This document shows, piece by piece, positions 57,714 through 64,000 of a DNA stretch of 64,000 bases. The DNA comes from Clostridiales bacterium (GTDB lineage: Bacteria; Bacillota; Clostridia; Oscillospirales; Oscillospiraceae): the NCBI GenBank assembly GCA_003150485.1, contig QALX01000007.1, positions 186,001-250,000 on the forward strand. Direction: 5' to 3'. The first letter of the stretch is position 1. The number at the start of each line of letters is the position of its first letter. Below the pieces are notes generated by a model, which ran no database searches, was not told the origin of the DNA, and saw only the letters and a list, made by a program, of their open reading frames with translations. A program made the translations under genes and the position numbers.

Positions 57714-58700
57714 ATGGCAATCGTATTATCCTGCGGGATGCAGACCCTGCTGGAGGACCTGAAGGGCCGCTGCGGCTACATGGACATCGGCGTCTCCCGA
57801 TCCGGTATGCTGGACGACTACGCGGGGCGGCTCCTCAACGCCCTGGTGGGCAATGATGACCAGATGGCTGCCATTGAGATCGTCGGCGGCGGCTTCACCC
57901 TGGAATTCCAGGAGGAAACCGTGATCGCCGTGGGCGGCGCAAAGCTCCCCGTCACCCTCAACGACAGCGAGCTGCCCCCCTACACCGCCGTGGCTGTCCA
58001 ACCCGGCGACGTCCTCAAAACCGGCCGCTTCTCCAAGGAGACCCGGGGTTTCCGCCAATACGTGGCGGTAGCCGGAGGCGTGGCGGCGGACAGCTACCTG
58101 GGCAGCACCGCCACTGCCACCTACGGCAGCTTCGGCGGCTACCAGGGCCGGGCCCTCCGGAAAGGGGACGTGCTCACCCTGGCGCCCCTGACCGACGGGG
58201 CCCGGGCCGCTGCCGGCCGCGCCATCCGCCGGGATCTGATCCCGGAGTTCACCAACCGCTGGGTCATGCGGGCCATTCCCGGCCCCGACGGGGCGCCGGA
58301 CTTCTTCACCGAGGAGGGGATGGAGCAGTTCTACACCACCGAGTACAAAGCCCAAGTCTTCTGTGACCGCTCCGGCATCCGCCTGAAGGGCCCCAAGCCC
58401 CTCTGGGCTCCGGAACGGACCGCTGCCGGCGGCCATCCCTCCAACATCACCGACCACGGCTACCCCGGCCCCGGGTGCGTCAATGTCAGCGGCGATACGC
58501 TGATCCTCTTCCCCCGGGAGGGCCCCACCTGCGGCGGACTGGTCTGCGCCCTGTCCGTGATCCGCGCCGACCAGTGGATGCTGGGCCAGATCATCCCCGG
58601 CAGGGACACCATCTGCTTTACCTACGCCACCCAGGCGGACGCCATCGCCGCCGCCCGGACCCGCAACCAGCTCTTTGAACAGGGCGACATCTTTGAATAG
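57714..58700 (+). CDS. KipA/PxpC-type subunit, urea-carboxylase-like
   Basis: 328 residues. N-terminal features are Q-T-L-L-E-D-L-K-G-R and G-V-S-R-S-G-M-L-D-D; later D-R-S-G-I-R-L-K-G-P-K-P and G-G-H-P-S-N-I-T-D-H-G-Y, ending with G-D-T-L-I-L-F and E-G-P-T-C-G-G-L-V-C. The R-S-G-I-R-L-x-G-P-K-P and H-P-S-N-I-x-D signatures are those of the urea carboxylase C-terminal transferase half. Only 4 bases separate it from the KipI gene. Together they should receive carboxybiotin and carboxylate a nitrogen substrate. Confidence 0.87.
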   Translation: MAIVLSCGMQTLLEDLKGRCGYMDIGVSRSGMLDDYAGRLLNALVGNDDQMAAIEIVGGGFTLEFQEETVIAVGGAKLPVTLNDSELPPYTAVAVQPGDVLKTGRFSKETRGFRQYVAVAGGVAADSYLGSTATATYGSFGGYQGRALRKGDVLTLAPLTDGARAAAGRAIRRDLIPEFTNRWVMRAIPGPDGAPDFFTEEGMEQFYTTEYKAQVFCDRSGIRLKGPKPLWAPERTAAGGHPSNITDHGYPGPGCVNVSGDTLILFPREGPTCGGLVCALSVIRADQWMLGQIIPGRDTICFTYATQADAIAAARTRNQLFEQGDIFE

Positions 58701-58714
58701 GGGGAGGGATAACC

Positions 58715-59461
58715 ATGCAAGTTGCAATCAATGCGGACATGGGAGAGAGCTTCGGCCACTATCAAATCGGCAACGACGACGCGCTGATGCAATATCTCTC
58801 CTCGGTAAACCTGGCCTGCGGCTTCCACGCAGGCGATCCGGTGGTGATGCGCCACTCGGTGGAGACCGCAGCCAAGTACGGCGTCTCCATCGGCGCCCAC
58901 CCGGGCTTCCAGGACAAGCAGGGCTTTGGCCGCCGGATGCTGGACGTCAGCGAAAACGACCTGTACTGCGACCTGATCTACCAGTTTGGCGCCCTGGACG
59001 CCTTTGTCAAGTGCAAGGGCCTGCGGATGACCCACGTCTGTCCCCACGGCGTGATGGACTCCCTGGTATCGGACACGGAGACCTTCTCCGACGTGTTTAT
59101 GCAGGCGGTAAAGGATTACCAACCTGATCTGAAGCTGGTAATCGACGAGAAAAGCCTGCTAGCCCAAAAATGCGCCGGCTTTGGCCTGGAAGTGGCCTCG
59201 GTCGGTTACCCGGATTTGGACTACGATCACAACGGCAACCTCCTGATCACCCGGGAACGGGGTGTGATGGATGTAGACAAAATCTGTGAAAAGGCAGTGA
59301 TGATGGTGACGGAACACCGTTATCTCAGTGTGGACGGAACGGAATTCTCTATCCGGCCAGACGTTTTGTGCTTCCACAGCGATGTACCCAACAGCCTGGA
59401 AATTCTTTCGGCTGTTCGTACCGCCCTTCTGAATGCGGGGGTGGACATCGCAACACTTTAA
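58715..59461 (+). CDS. pxpA: LamB/YcsF (PxpA) family hydrolase
   Basis: 248 residues with N-A-D-M-G-E-S-F-G, A-C-G-F-H-A-G-D-P and G-A-H-P-G-F-Q-D. In known systems PxpA opens 5-oxoproline with PxpB and PxpC at the cost of ATP. Here it probably hydrolyses the carboxylated intermediate made by the upstream subunits. It starts 15 bases after the KipA gene. Confidence 0.92.
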   Translation: MQVAINADMGESFGHYQIGNDDALMQYLSSVNLACGFHAGDPVVMRHSVETAAKYGVSIGAHPGFQDKQGFGRRMLDVSENDLYCDLIYQFGALDAFVKCKGLRMTHVCPHGVMDSLVSDTETFSDVFMQAVKDYQPDLKLVIDEKSLLAQKCAGFGLEVASVGYPDLDYDHNGNLLITRERGVMDVDKICEKAVMMVTEHRYLSVDGTEFSIRPDVLCFHSDVPNSLEILSAVRTALLNAGVDIATL

Positions 59462-59473
59462 AGGAGGTAAACA

Positions 59474-60802
59474 ATGGAAACCAAGAAAAAACTATCCTTC
59501 TGGCACATCTGGGCTCTGGGCGTCGGCGCCGTAGTCGGCGACGGCATCTTCCTCATGGTGGCCCAGGCCGGTCAGGCCGCCGGCCCCGCCGCCACCGTGG
59601 CCTATTTCCTGGCCGGTCTCCTAATCATGCTCATCTGCATGTCCGTCTGTGAGCTGGCCGTGGGGATGCCCAAGGCGGGCTCCATCTATCACTGGAGCCG
59701 CCGGGTCATCAGCCCCGCCTTCGGCACTCTGACCGGCCTGTGCTACGTGGCCATGAACGCCATCTTCCTGGGCTCGGTGGGCATCGCCGCCGGTCAGATC
59801 ACCAACTCCTTCTTTCAGATCGGCAGCAACGAGCAGCTCTCCGCCACCATCTGGACTCTGATTATTCTGACCGTGGTGCTGGGCATCGCCCTTCTGGGCG
59901 GCGAGATCACCGGCCGCGCCCAGCTGATTCTGGTAGCCGCCCTGGTGGGCATCATGCTGGTCTTTATCGTACTGGGCCTGTTCTCCGGCCGGATCGACGC
60001 CGCCAACCTCACCCCCTTCGCCCCCCACGGCGCCACCGGGATCTGCGCGGCCATGGGCATGGGCGTGTACGCCTACCTGGGCCCCCTATCCCTGCTCACC
60101 GCCGGAGACGAGGTCAAGGACATCCGCTCCTTCCCCAAGGCCATGTTCTGGGCCTTCGCCACCTTTATCCTGATCTACACTCTGGCCATCTTCGTCCTGG
60201 TGGGCCTGGTGGATTCCAGCCAGTACAGCACCATGGAGTCCCCCTTCACCACCGCCGCCACCTACGTATTCGGTGACTTCGCCGGCCTGGTCATCAACAT
60301 CGCCGCCTGGATCGCCGCCGTCACCTGCCTCATCGGCGAGATCTTCTCTGTCTCCCGCCTGACCCACGGCATGGCCGTGGAAAAGGCCCTGCCCCCTGTC
60401 CTGGCCAAGGTGGACAAGAAGGGCAACCCCTATGTGGGCGTAATCTTCGGCTACATCGTCGCCGTCATCATCGTTCTGATCGGCAGCTTTGAGGCCCTGG
60501 AGAACTTCTACCTCACCATCGCCACCCTGGGCAGCGTAGCCGGTACCCTGAATATGACCATCTGCCTCATCGCCAGCTTCCTCTACAAGCGGAAGTTCCC
60601 CGAGGAGTGGGCCAATCTCTGCTGGCACATGCCCCTGCGGAAGATCACCTACCCCCTTGCCTTCATCGGCTGCATCGCCCTGTTCATCTCCCTGTACGCC
60701 GGCGCCATCTCCGCCCTGATCCCCAGCGTCATTTTCGTAGCGCTGATCATCCTGTTCTACCTCTTCTACTCCTCCAAGCACATCGACAAAACGGAGGCAT
60801 AA
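59474..60802 (+). CDS. APC-superfamily amino acid permease
   Basis: 442 residues with 12 membrane helices; the first is G-A-V-V-G-D-G-I-F-L-M-V-A-Q-A-G with the APC G-x-G-I-F pattern and W-x-x-R central turns. Probably imports the operon's substrate or exports the product amino acid. AAAGGAGG precedes the ATG, 13 bases after pxpA. Last gene, with a terminator at 60823-60856. Confidence 0.87.
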   Translation: METKKKLSFWHIWALGVGAVVGDGIFLMVAQAGQAAGPAATVAYFLAGLLIMLICMSVCELAVGMPKAGSIYHWSRRVISPAFGTLTGLCYVAMNAIFLGSVGIAAGQITNSFFQIGSNEQLSATIWTLIILTVVLGIALLGGEITGRAQLILVAALVGIMLVFIVLGLFSGRIDAANLTPFAPHGATGICAAMGMGVYAYLGPLSLLTAGDEVKDIRSFPKAMFWAFATFILIYTLAIFVLVGLVDSSQYSTMESPFTTAATYVFGDFAGLVINIAAWIAAVTCLIGEIFSVSRLTHGMAVEKALPPVLAKVDKKGNPYVGVIFGYIVAVIIVLIGSFEALENFYLTIATLGSVAGTLNMTICLIASFLYKRKFPEEWANLCWHMPLRKITYPLAFIGCIALFISLYAGAISALIPSVIFVALIILFYLFYSSKHIDKTEA

Positions 60803-60822
60803 CGCAAATCCCATCAACCTGC

Positions 60823-60856
60823 AAAAAGGAACCGTCCTGATGGACGGTTCCTTTTT
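60823..60856. terminator. Terminator of the carboxylase operon
   Basis: A perfect 15-bp stem AAAAAGGAACCGTCC/GGACGGTTCCTTTTT between convergent genes. Confidence 0.9.
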
Positions 60857-60872
60857 GTGCGGCGCCGGATAA

Positions 60873-61112
60873 TCAGCCGTAGAGCTCCGCTACGGAGACC
60901 GCAAAAAACTGGGCAAACACAAGCAGTTCAATATCCGTTATAAAGCGCTTGCCCGCTTCGATTCGCTGGATGGCGTTCTTGTCCAGGTCCAGCCCCAGCA
61001 GCTGCAGCTGATCCGCCAGCATACGCTGGGAGATTCCCTTTTCGCTGCGCAACTGGGCAATCCTCACACCACAAATGTTGTTGCGCCCGTCCGGCCCTTT
61101 ATTGATAAACAT
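60873..61112 (-). CDS. XRE-family helix-turn-helix regulator
   Basis: 79 residues; the HTH reads I-A-Q-L-R-S-E-K-G-I-S-Q-R-M-L-A-D-Q-L, then I-Q-R-I-E-A-G-K-R-F. Phage-like small repressor design. Divergent from the OB-fold lipoprotein gene; the shared 113-base gap holds TGACA dyads, so it probably represses that gene and itself. Confidence 0.88.
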   Translation of the reverse strand: MFINKGPDGRNNICGVRIAQLRSEKGISQRMLADQLQLLGLDLDKNAIQRIEAGKRFITDIELLVFAQFFAVSVAELYG

Positions 61113-61126
61113 AATATCCCTCGCTT

Positions 61127-61200
61127 TGACATCTAGTGCTTGTCATTACTGGAACGTTATGTTATACTGAGTGTATGATTGACATTCACTGAATGTCAAT
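61127..61200. promoter_or_regulatory. Divergent operator region (TGACA dyads) with lipoprotein promoter
   Basis: Site 1 at 61127-61145 is TGACA-N9-TGTCA. Site 2 at 61178-61200 is a perfect 23-bp dyad ATTGACATTC-ACT-GAATGTCAAT. The promoter of the 61226 gene uses TTGTCA (61139-61144), 17 bases and TATACT (61162-61167), so site 1 covers its -35 and site 2 lies just downstream of its start. Confidence 0.7.
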
Positions 61201-61225
61201 TTAAAAAAGAAAAGGAGACATAAAA

Positions 61226-61714
61226 ATGAAAAAAGCACTCTGTCTGCTGCTGGCGTCCGTCCTGGCGCTGTCCCTGGCCGCTTGCAGTGAAAGCAGCGCT
61301 CAGGACAGCCAGGCGGGCGGTGAAAAAAACGCTTCCAGCGCGGCCGCAGAACCAACTGAAAAACCCGCCGAGAAATCCGATCCGGCGGAACAGGAAGCGG
61401 CCATCGAGGTCACCGCCAAGGAACTGCTGAAGGAGTACGATGACAACGAAGTAAAGGCAGACGAAACGTACCGCGACAAGCTCGTCACGGTCACCGGAAT
61501 CATCAACGACATCGGAAAAGACGTTCTGGATGACACCTATGTGGCCGTAGGAACCGGGGATGACTACGAGTTTACAACCGTTCAGTGCTACTTTAGCGAC
61601 GAGGGAGAGCTTGCGAAAGTCGGTGACCTGGAAAAGGGAGCAGAGATCACCGTAACCGGCACCTGTGACGGGCTGTCTATAAATGTTCTTCTAAAAGATT
61701 GTGTCCTGAAATAA
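61226..61714 (+). CDS. OB-fold (tRNA_anti-like) lipoprotein
   Basis: 162 residues. Lipobox L-A-A-C after the signal, an Ala/Glu/Lys-rich linker, then a compact domain with L-K-E-Y-D-D-N-E-V-K-A-D-E-T-Y, V-T-V-T-G-I-I and A-E-I-T-V-T-G-T-C-D-G. This is the tRNA_anti-like OB-fold seen in many secreted Firmicute proteins; its ligand is unknown. Strong AAGGAG. XRE-controlled by position. Confidence 0.85.
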   Translation: MKKALCLLLASVLALSLAACSESSAQDSQAGGEKNASSAAAEPTEKPAEKSDPAEQEAAIEVTAKELLKEYDDNEVKADETYRDKLVTVTGIINDIGKDVLDDTYVAVGTGDDYEFTTVQCYFSDEGELAKVGDLEKGAEITVTGTCDGLSINVLLKDCVLK

Positions 61715-61718
61715 ATTT

Positions 61719-61751
61719 AAAAAACGCTGACCATGACTGGTCAGCGTTTTT
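61719..61751. terminator. Bidirectional terminator
   Basis: A perfect 14-bp stem AAAACGCTGACCA/TGGTCAGCGTTTT between convergent genes. Confidence 0.9.
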
Positions 61752-61760
61752 CTCTGTTCT

Positions 61761-63101
61761 TCAGGCTTCCTGCTTTGCCTCTTCCAGTTCCTGTTTGGTG
61801 TCGCCGGGGAAACTTTTGTCAATGCCCATGCTTGCCCGTTCTTTTGCCGAGTACATGAAGCCGGGCAGCCGTCTTCCCTCTTTCAGCCACTGGCGATACT
61901 CCGCCGTCGCCGCAAAGACAACGTCACCCGAGGAATTCAGCATGGTTTCTAAACTGTCCTGCACGACGCCAATGATAAAGCCAACGGCGACGACCTGCAT
62001 GGCAATGTCGTTGGAAATGCCGAACAGGGAACAGGCCATGGGGATCAGCAGCAACGATCCCCCCGCCACGCCGGACGCGCCGCACGCGGCAAAGGTGGAG
62101 AGCACACTGAGGATTACCGCCGTGGGCAGATCCACCGCAATATTCAGGGTGTTGGCGCACGCAAGGGTCATAACGGAGATGGTGATTGCCGCGCCATCCA
62201 TATTGATGGTGGAGCCGAGGGGGATGGAAACGGAATAGAGATCCTCGTCCAGTCCCAGTTTCTCGCACAGCGCCATATTGATGGGGATGTTGGCCGCAGA
62301 GCTCCTGGTAAAGAACGCGGTAATCCCGCTCTCACGCAGACATTTCAGAATGAGCGGATAGGGATTCCGGCGGAGGGACAGGCCCGACACCAGCGCGTTG
62401 ACGATCAGGGATACTCCAAGCATACAGGCCAGCAGCAGTACAACCAGCCTTCCGTATGTTGTAAAGATGGCCACGCCGTTTTCCCGCACGGCATTGAATA
62501 CCAGCCCCAGAATTCCAAACGGCGCCAGATTGATGATCCACCGCACCACCTGGGAGACTGCGCTGGCCAGGTCCGCCAGCATCTTCCTGGAGGGCTCAGA
62601 GGCAAACCGCTTCATGGCACAGCCCAGCAGCGCTGCCCACACCAGGATTCCGATATAGTTCGCGTTCATCAGCGCGGAAACCGGGTTGTCCACAATCTTC
62701 ATCAGCAGGTTGTACATCACCTCGCCGATGCCCTGGGGAATCGTCTCAGCGGTGGCCGCGTCCTCCAGGAGCAGAGTCTGGGGGAAGAGAAAACTCACCA
62801 CCACCGCAATCGCACCTGCCAGGAAGGTCGTCAGCATATAGTAAAAAATAACACTGCCGAATCTCCGGTCCATCTTACTGGCGCCCTGGGCCAGCGCACT
62901 GCTGACCAAAACAAAGACCAGGATTGGGGCAATCGCTTTTAACGCACCCACAAACAGGCTTCCCAGCGTCCCGATCCAAGTCCAGCCCGGGGCAATTACC
63001 GTCAGAATCACGCCGATCACAATGCCGATCAGAATGCGGATAATCAGGCTGGAATCGTTGTATTTTCCCGCCACCTTCTTCAAAATGTTTAAAACTGCCA
63101 C
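61761..63101 (-). CDS. sstT: SstT-type dicarboxylate/amino acid:cation symporter
   Basis: 446 residues in the glutamate transporter fold. Features are S-S-A-A-N-I-P-I-N-M (HP1) and S-T-I-N-M-D-G-A-A-I-T-I (TM7) with S-G-V-A-G-G-S-L-L-L-I-P (HP2), which match SstT serine/threonine:Na+ symporters. Serine/threonine specificity is a family inference. Its own promoter lies at 63147-63175. Confidence 0.9.
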   Translation of the reverse strand: MAVLNILKKVAGKYNDSSLIIRILIGIVIGVILTVIAPGWTWIGTLGSLFVGALKAIAPILVFVLVSSALAQGASKMDRRFGSVIFYYMLTTFLAGAIAVVVSFLFPQTLLLEDAATAETIPQGIGEVMYNLLMKIVDNPVSALMNANYIGILVWAALLGCAMKRFASEPSRKMLADLASAVSQVVRWIINLAPFGILGLVFNAVRENGVAIFTTYGRLVVLLLACMLGVSLIVNALVSGLSLRRNPYPLILKCLRESGITAFFTRSSAANIPINMALCEKLGLDEDLYSVSIPLGSTINMDGAAITISVMTLACANTLNIAVDLPTAVILSVLSTFAACGASGVAGGSLLLIPMACSLFGISNDIAMQVVAVGFIIGVVQDSLETMLNSSGDVVFAATAEYRQWLKEGRRLPGFMYSAKERASMGIDKSFPGDTKQELEEAKQEA

Positions 63102-63146
63102 ATGATATGCTCCTCTCTTGTGTCAAATTTGCCATATCTGAGAGGT

Positions 63147-63175
63147 ATTATAGCACAGAAATCAGTCAAAGTTAA
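63147..63175 (-). promoter_or_regulatory. sstT promoter
   Basis: Minus strand TTAACT (63170-63175), 17-base spacer, perfect TATAAT (63147-63152). Confidence 0.75.
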
Positions 63176-63266
63176 CCGCAAATTGCAATAAAACTTTCAT
63201 TTTCGTCGTAACAGGGCCGCCGCACCACGAGCGCACAAGGCAGAAGCGCCGAAAAATGCCCGTATT

Positions 63267-63623
63267 TCATTCAGAAATCCAGGGAGTTTTCAGCAAAACA
63301 GCCTCGATTTCCTGCTTCTTCAGCACCTTGCCGCAACTGACCACTTTCCCATCCACCACCAGCGCCGGTGTGGTCAGGACGCCATAGGCGGCAATGACCG
63401 CGAAATCCGTAATCAACTCCACTGGGGTATCCAGACCCAGCTCCGCCAGGGCCCCTTTCACATTGGCCTCCAGCTGGTGGCAGTTGGCGCACCCGCCGCC
63501 CAGCACCTGAATGCCGGCGCTCCTCTTGGCCGTTTCCGCCCGCTCCATGGCCTCCGGCGTGTAGCTGGCGTTACAGCAGCAGGACGGTTTCTCCTTCTTT
63601 TTTCCAAATCCAAACAGTGCCAT
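63267..63623 (-). CDS. Thioredoxin-fold redox protein
   Basis: 118 residues. The thioredoxin_3-type active site is G-G-G-C-A-N-C-H-Q-L, and a further Cys triplet (S-C-C-C-N) lies near the start. It has T-P-A-L-V-V-D-G-K-V as the usual cis-Pro turn. Such proteins pair with UPF0718 permeases, as here with the next gene upstream. 12 bases separate the two. Confidence 0.87.
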   Translation of the reverse strand: MALFGFGKKKEKPSCCCNASYTPEAMERAETAKRSAGIQVLGGGCANCHQLEANVKGALAELGLDTPVELITDFAVIAAYGVLTTPALVVDGKVVSCGKVLKKQEIEAVLLKTPWISE

Positions 63624-63635
63624 CTCAGTTCCTCC

Positions 63636-64000
63636 TCAAATAAACAAGTATTGCAGGCCATTAAACAGGTATCCCACCAGAACAATGCCCACCGCACAGA
63701 TTCCAATAAACAGACCTAACAGCTTCGGTTTGATGGCTTTTCGCAGCATCACCATAGACGGAAGTGACAGGGTGGTAACCCCCATCATAAAGCTCAGAAC
63801 CGTGCCGAGCTGCGCTCCCTTGGCCAACAGCGCCTCGGCAATGGGGATGGTCCCAAAGATGTCGGCATACATGGGAATGCCAACTACGGTGGCCAGAAGC
63901 ACGCCCCACGGATTGGACCCGCCCAGCACCTGCTCCACCCAGCGCTCCGGAATCCAGTTGTGGATCACCGCGCCGATGCCCACGCCAACCAGGATATAGG
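63636..64000 (-). CDS. UPF0718/ArsP-like permease (partial, runs off the window)
   Basis: The frame is open past the window end: the residues before the apparent GTG at 63983 read Y-I-L-V-G-V-G in frame, so this GTG is not the start. The visible C-terminal 121 residues hold membrane helices with P-M-Y-A-D-I-F-G-T-I-P-I-A-E-A-L and G-V-T-T-L-S-L-P-S, characteristic of UPF0718 permeases. Such permeases act with thioredoxin-like partners; substrates proposed include organoarsenicals. Confidence 0.8.
   Translation of the reverse strand, partial: YILVGVGIGAVIHNWIPERWVEQVLGGSNPWGVLLATVVGIPMYADIFGTIPIAEALLAKGAQLGTVLSFMMGVTTLSLPSMVMLRKAIKPKLLGLFIGICAVGIVLVGYLFNGLQYLFI

Noticed and set aside
56709..58700. 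KipI/KipA as sporulation-kinase inhibitor pair
   Set aside because: The proteins have urea-carboxylase-type signatures and are cotranscribed with biotin carboxylase, carrier and YcsF genes; a KipI-type kinase inhibitor role has no support here.
1..64000. CRISPR arrays, prophage, insertion sequences, rRNA or replication origin
   Set aside because: No regularly spaced repeats, phage structural genes, transposases, rRNA or DnaA-box cluster were seen.

Overview
The window is about 62% GC and densely coded. It carries Clostridia-type genes: a rimP-nusA-rnpM-ylxQ-infB-rbfA translation operon, reverse rubrerythrin, CarD, DUF1934/YwiB, TagB/TagF-type polymerases, LicA/LicC modules and an SstT-type symporter. 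I infer a high-GC anaerobic gut Firmicute, probably Oscillospiraceae (Flavonifractor/Lawsonibacter-like). The family assignment is a guess from gene content. No phage, CRISPR array, insertion sequence or rRNA was seen.

Layout. 1-5 kb: the tail of a LysR regulator, a CBS-pair protein, and a response regulator-histidine kinase-HtrA operon. 5-7.2 kb: murI, a DUF1934 gene and an ArgRS-like protein without a catalytic core. 7.4-17.5 kb: a small hypothetical protein, then the minus-strand run rimP, nusA, rnpM, ylxQ, infB, rbfA, DHH phosphoesterase, DUF4375, truB, ribF, broken up by interspersed intergenic repeats. 17.7-20.1 kb: two CDP-glycerol polymerase-type genes. 20.4-22.7 kb: gap, a small protein and carD. 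22.9-30.2 kb: a five-gene surface-polymer operon. It encodes an LTA-synthase-like sulfatase, a YidC insertase fused to a CDP-glycerol polymerase domain, an IspD/TarI-like cytidylyltransferase, a winged-helix-LicC-LicA fusion and a small membrane protein. 30.3-30.8 kb: two tandem 182-bp repeats abutting tRNA-Gly. 30.8-36.4 kb: a transglutaminase-like lipoprotein without the usual cysteine and a divergent type IIA topoisomerase pair. 36.6-51.2 kb: accessory metabolism and transport genes with dedicated regulators, plus two intergenic candidates for structured small RNAs.

51.3-60.8 kb is a second notable locus. A PucR regulator precedes an operon with an EctB-like aminotransferase, a biotin carboxylase fused to a cytidylate-kinase-like domain, a biotin carrier, KipI- and KipA-type subunits whose motifs resemble urea carboxylase more than ordinary 5-oxoprolinase, a YcsF/PxpA hydrolase and an APC permease. 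I read it as a split urea-carboxylase-like system that carboxylates and then opens an amide or lactam. Paired TTACA-N3-TGTAA palindromes and a leader hairpin/terminator lie just upstream. 60.9-64 kb: an XRE regulator divergent from an OB-fold lipoprotein across TGACA dyads, an SstT-type transporter, a thioredoxin-like protein and a permease running off the window edge.

Most strong candidates are new domain combinations or gene sets inferred from motifs. None has been checked against a database.
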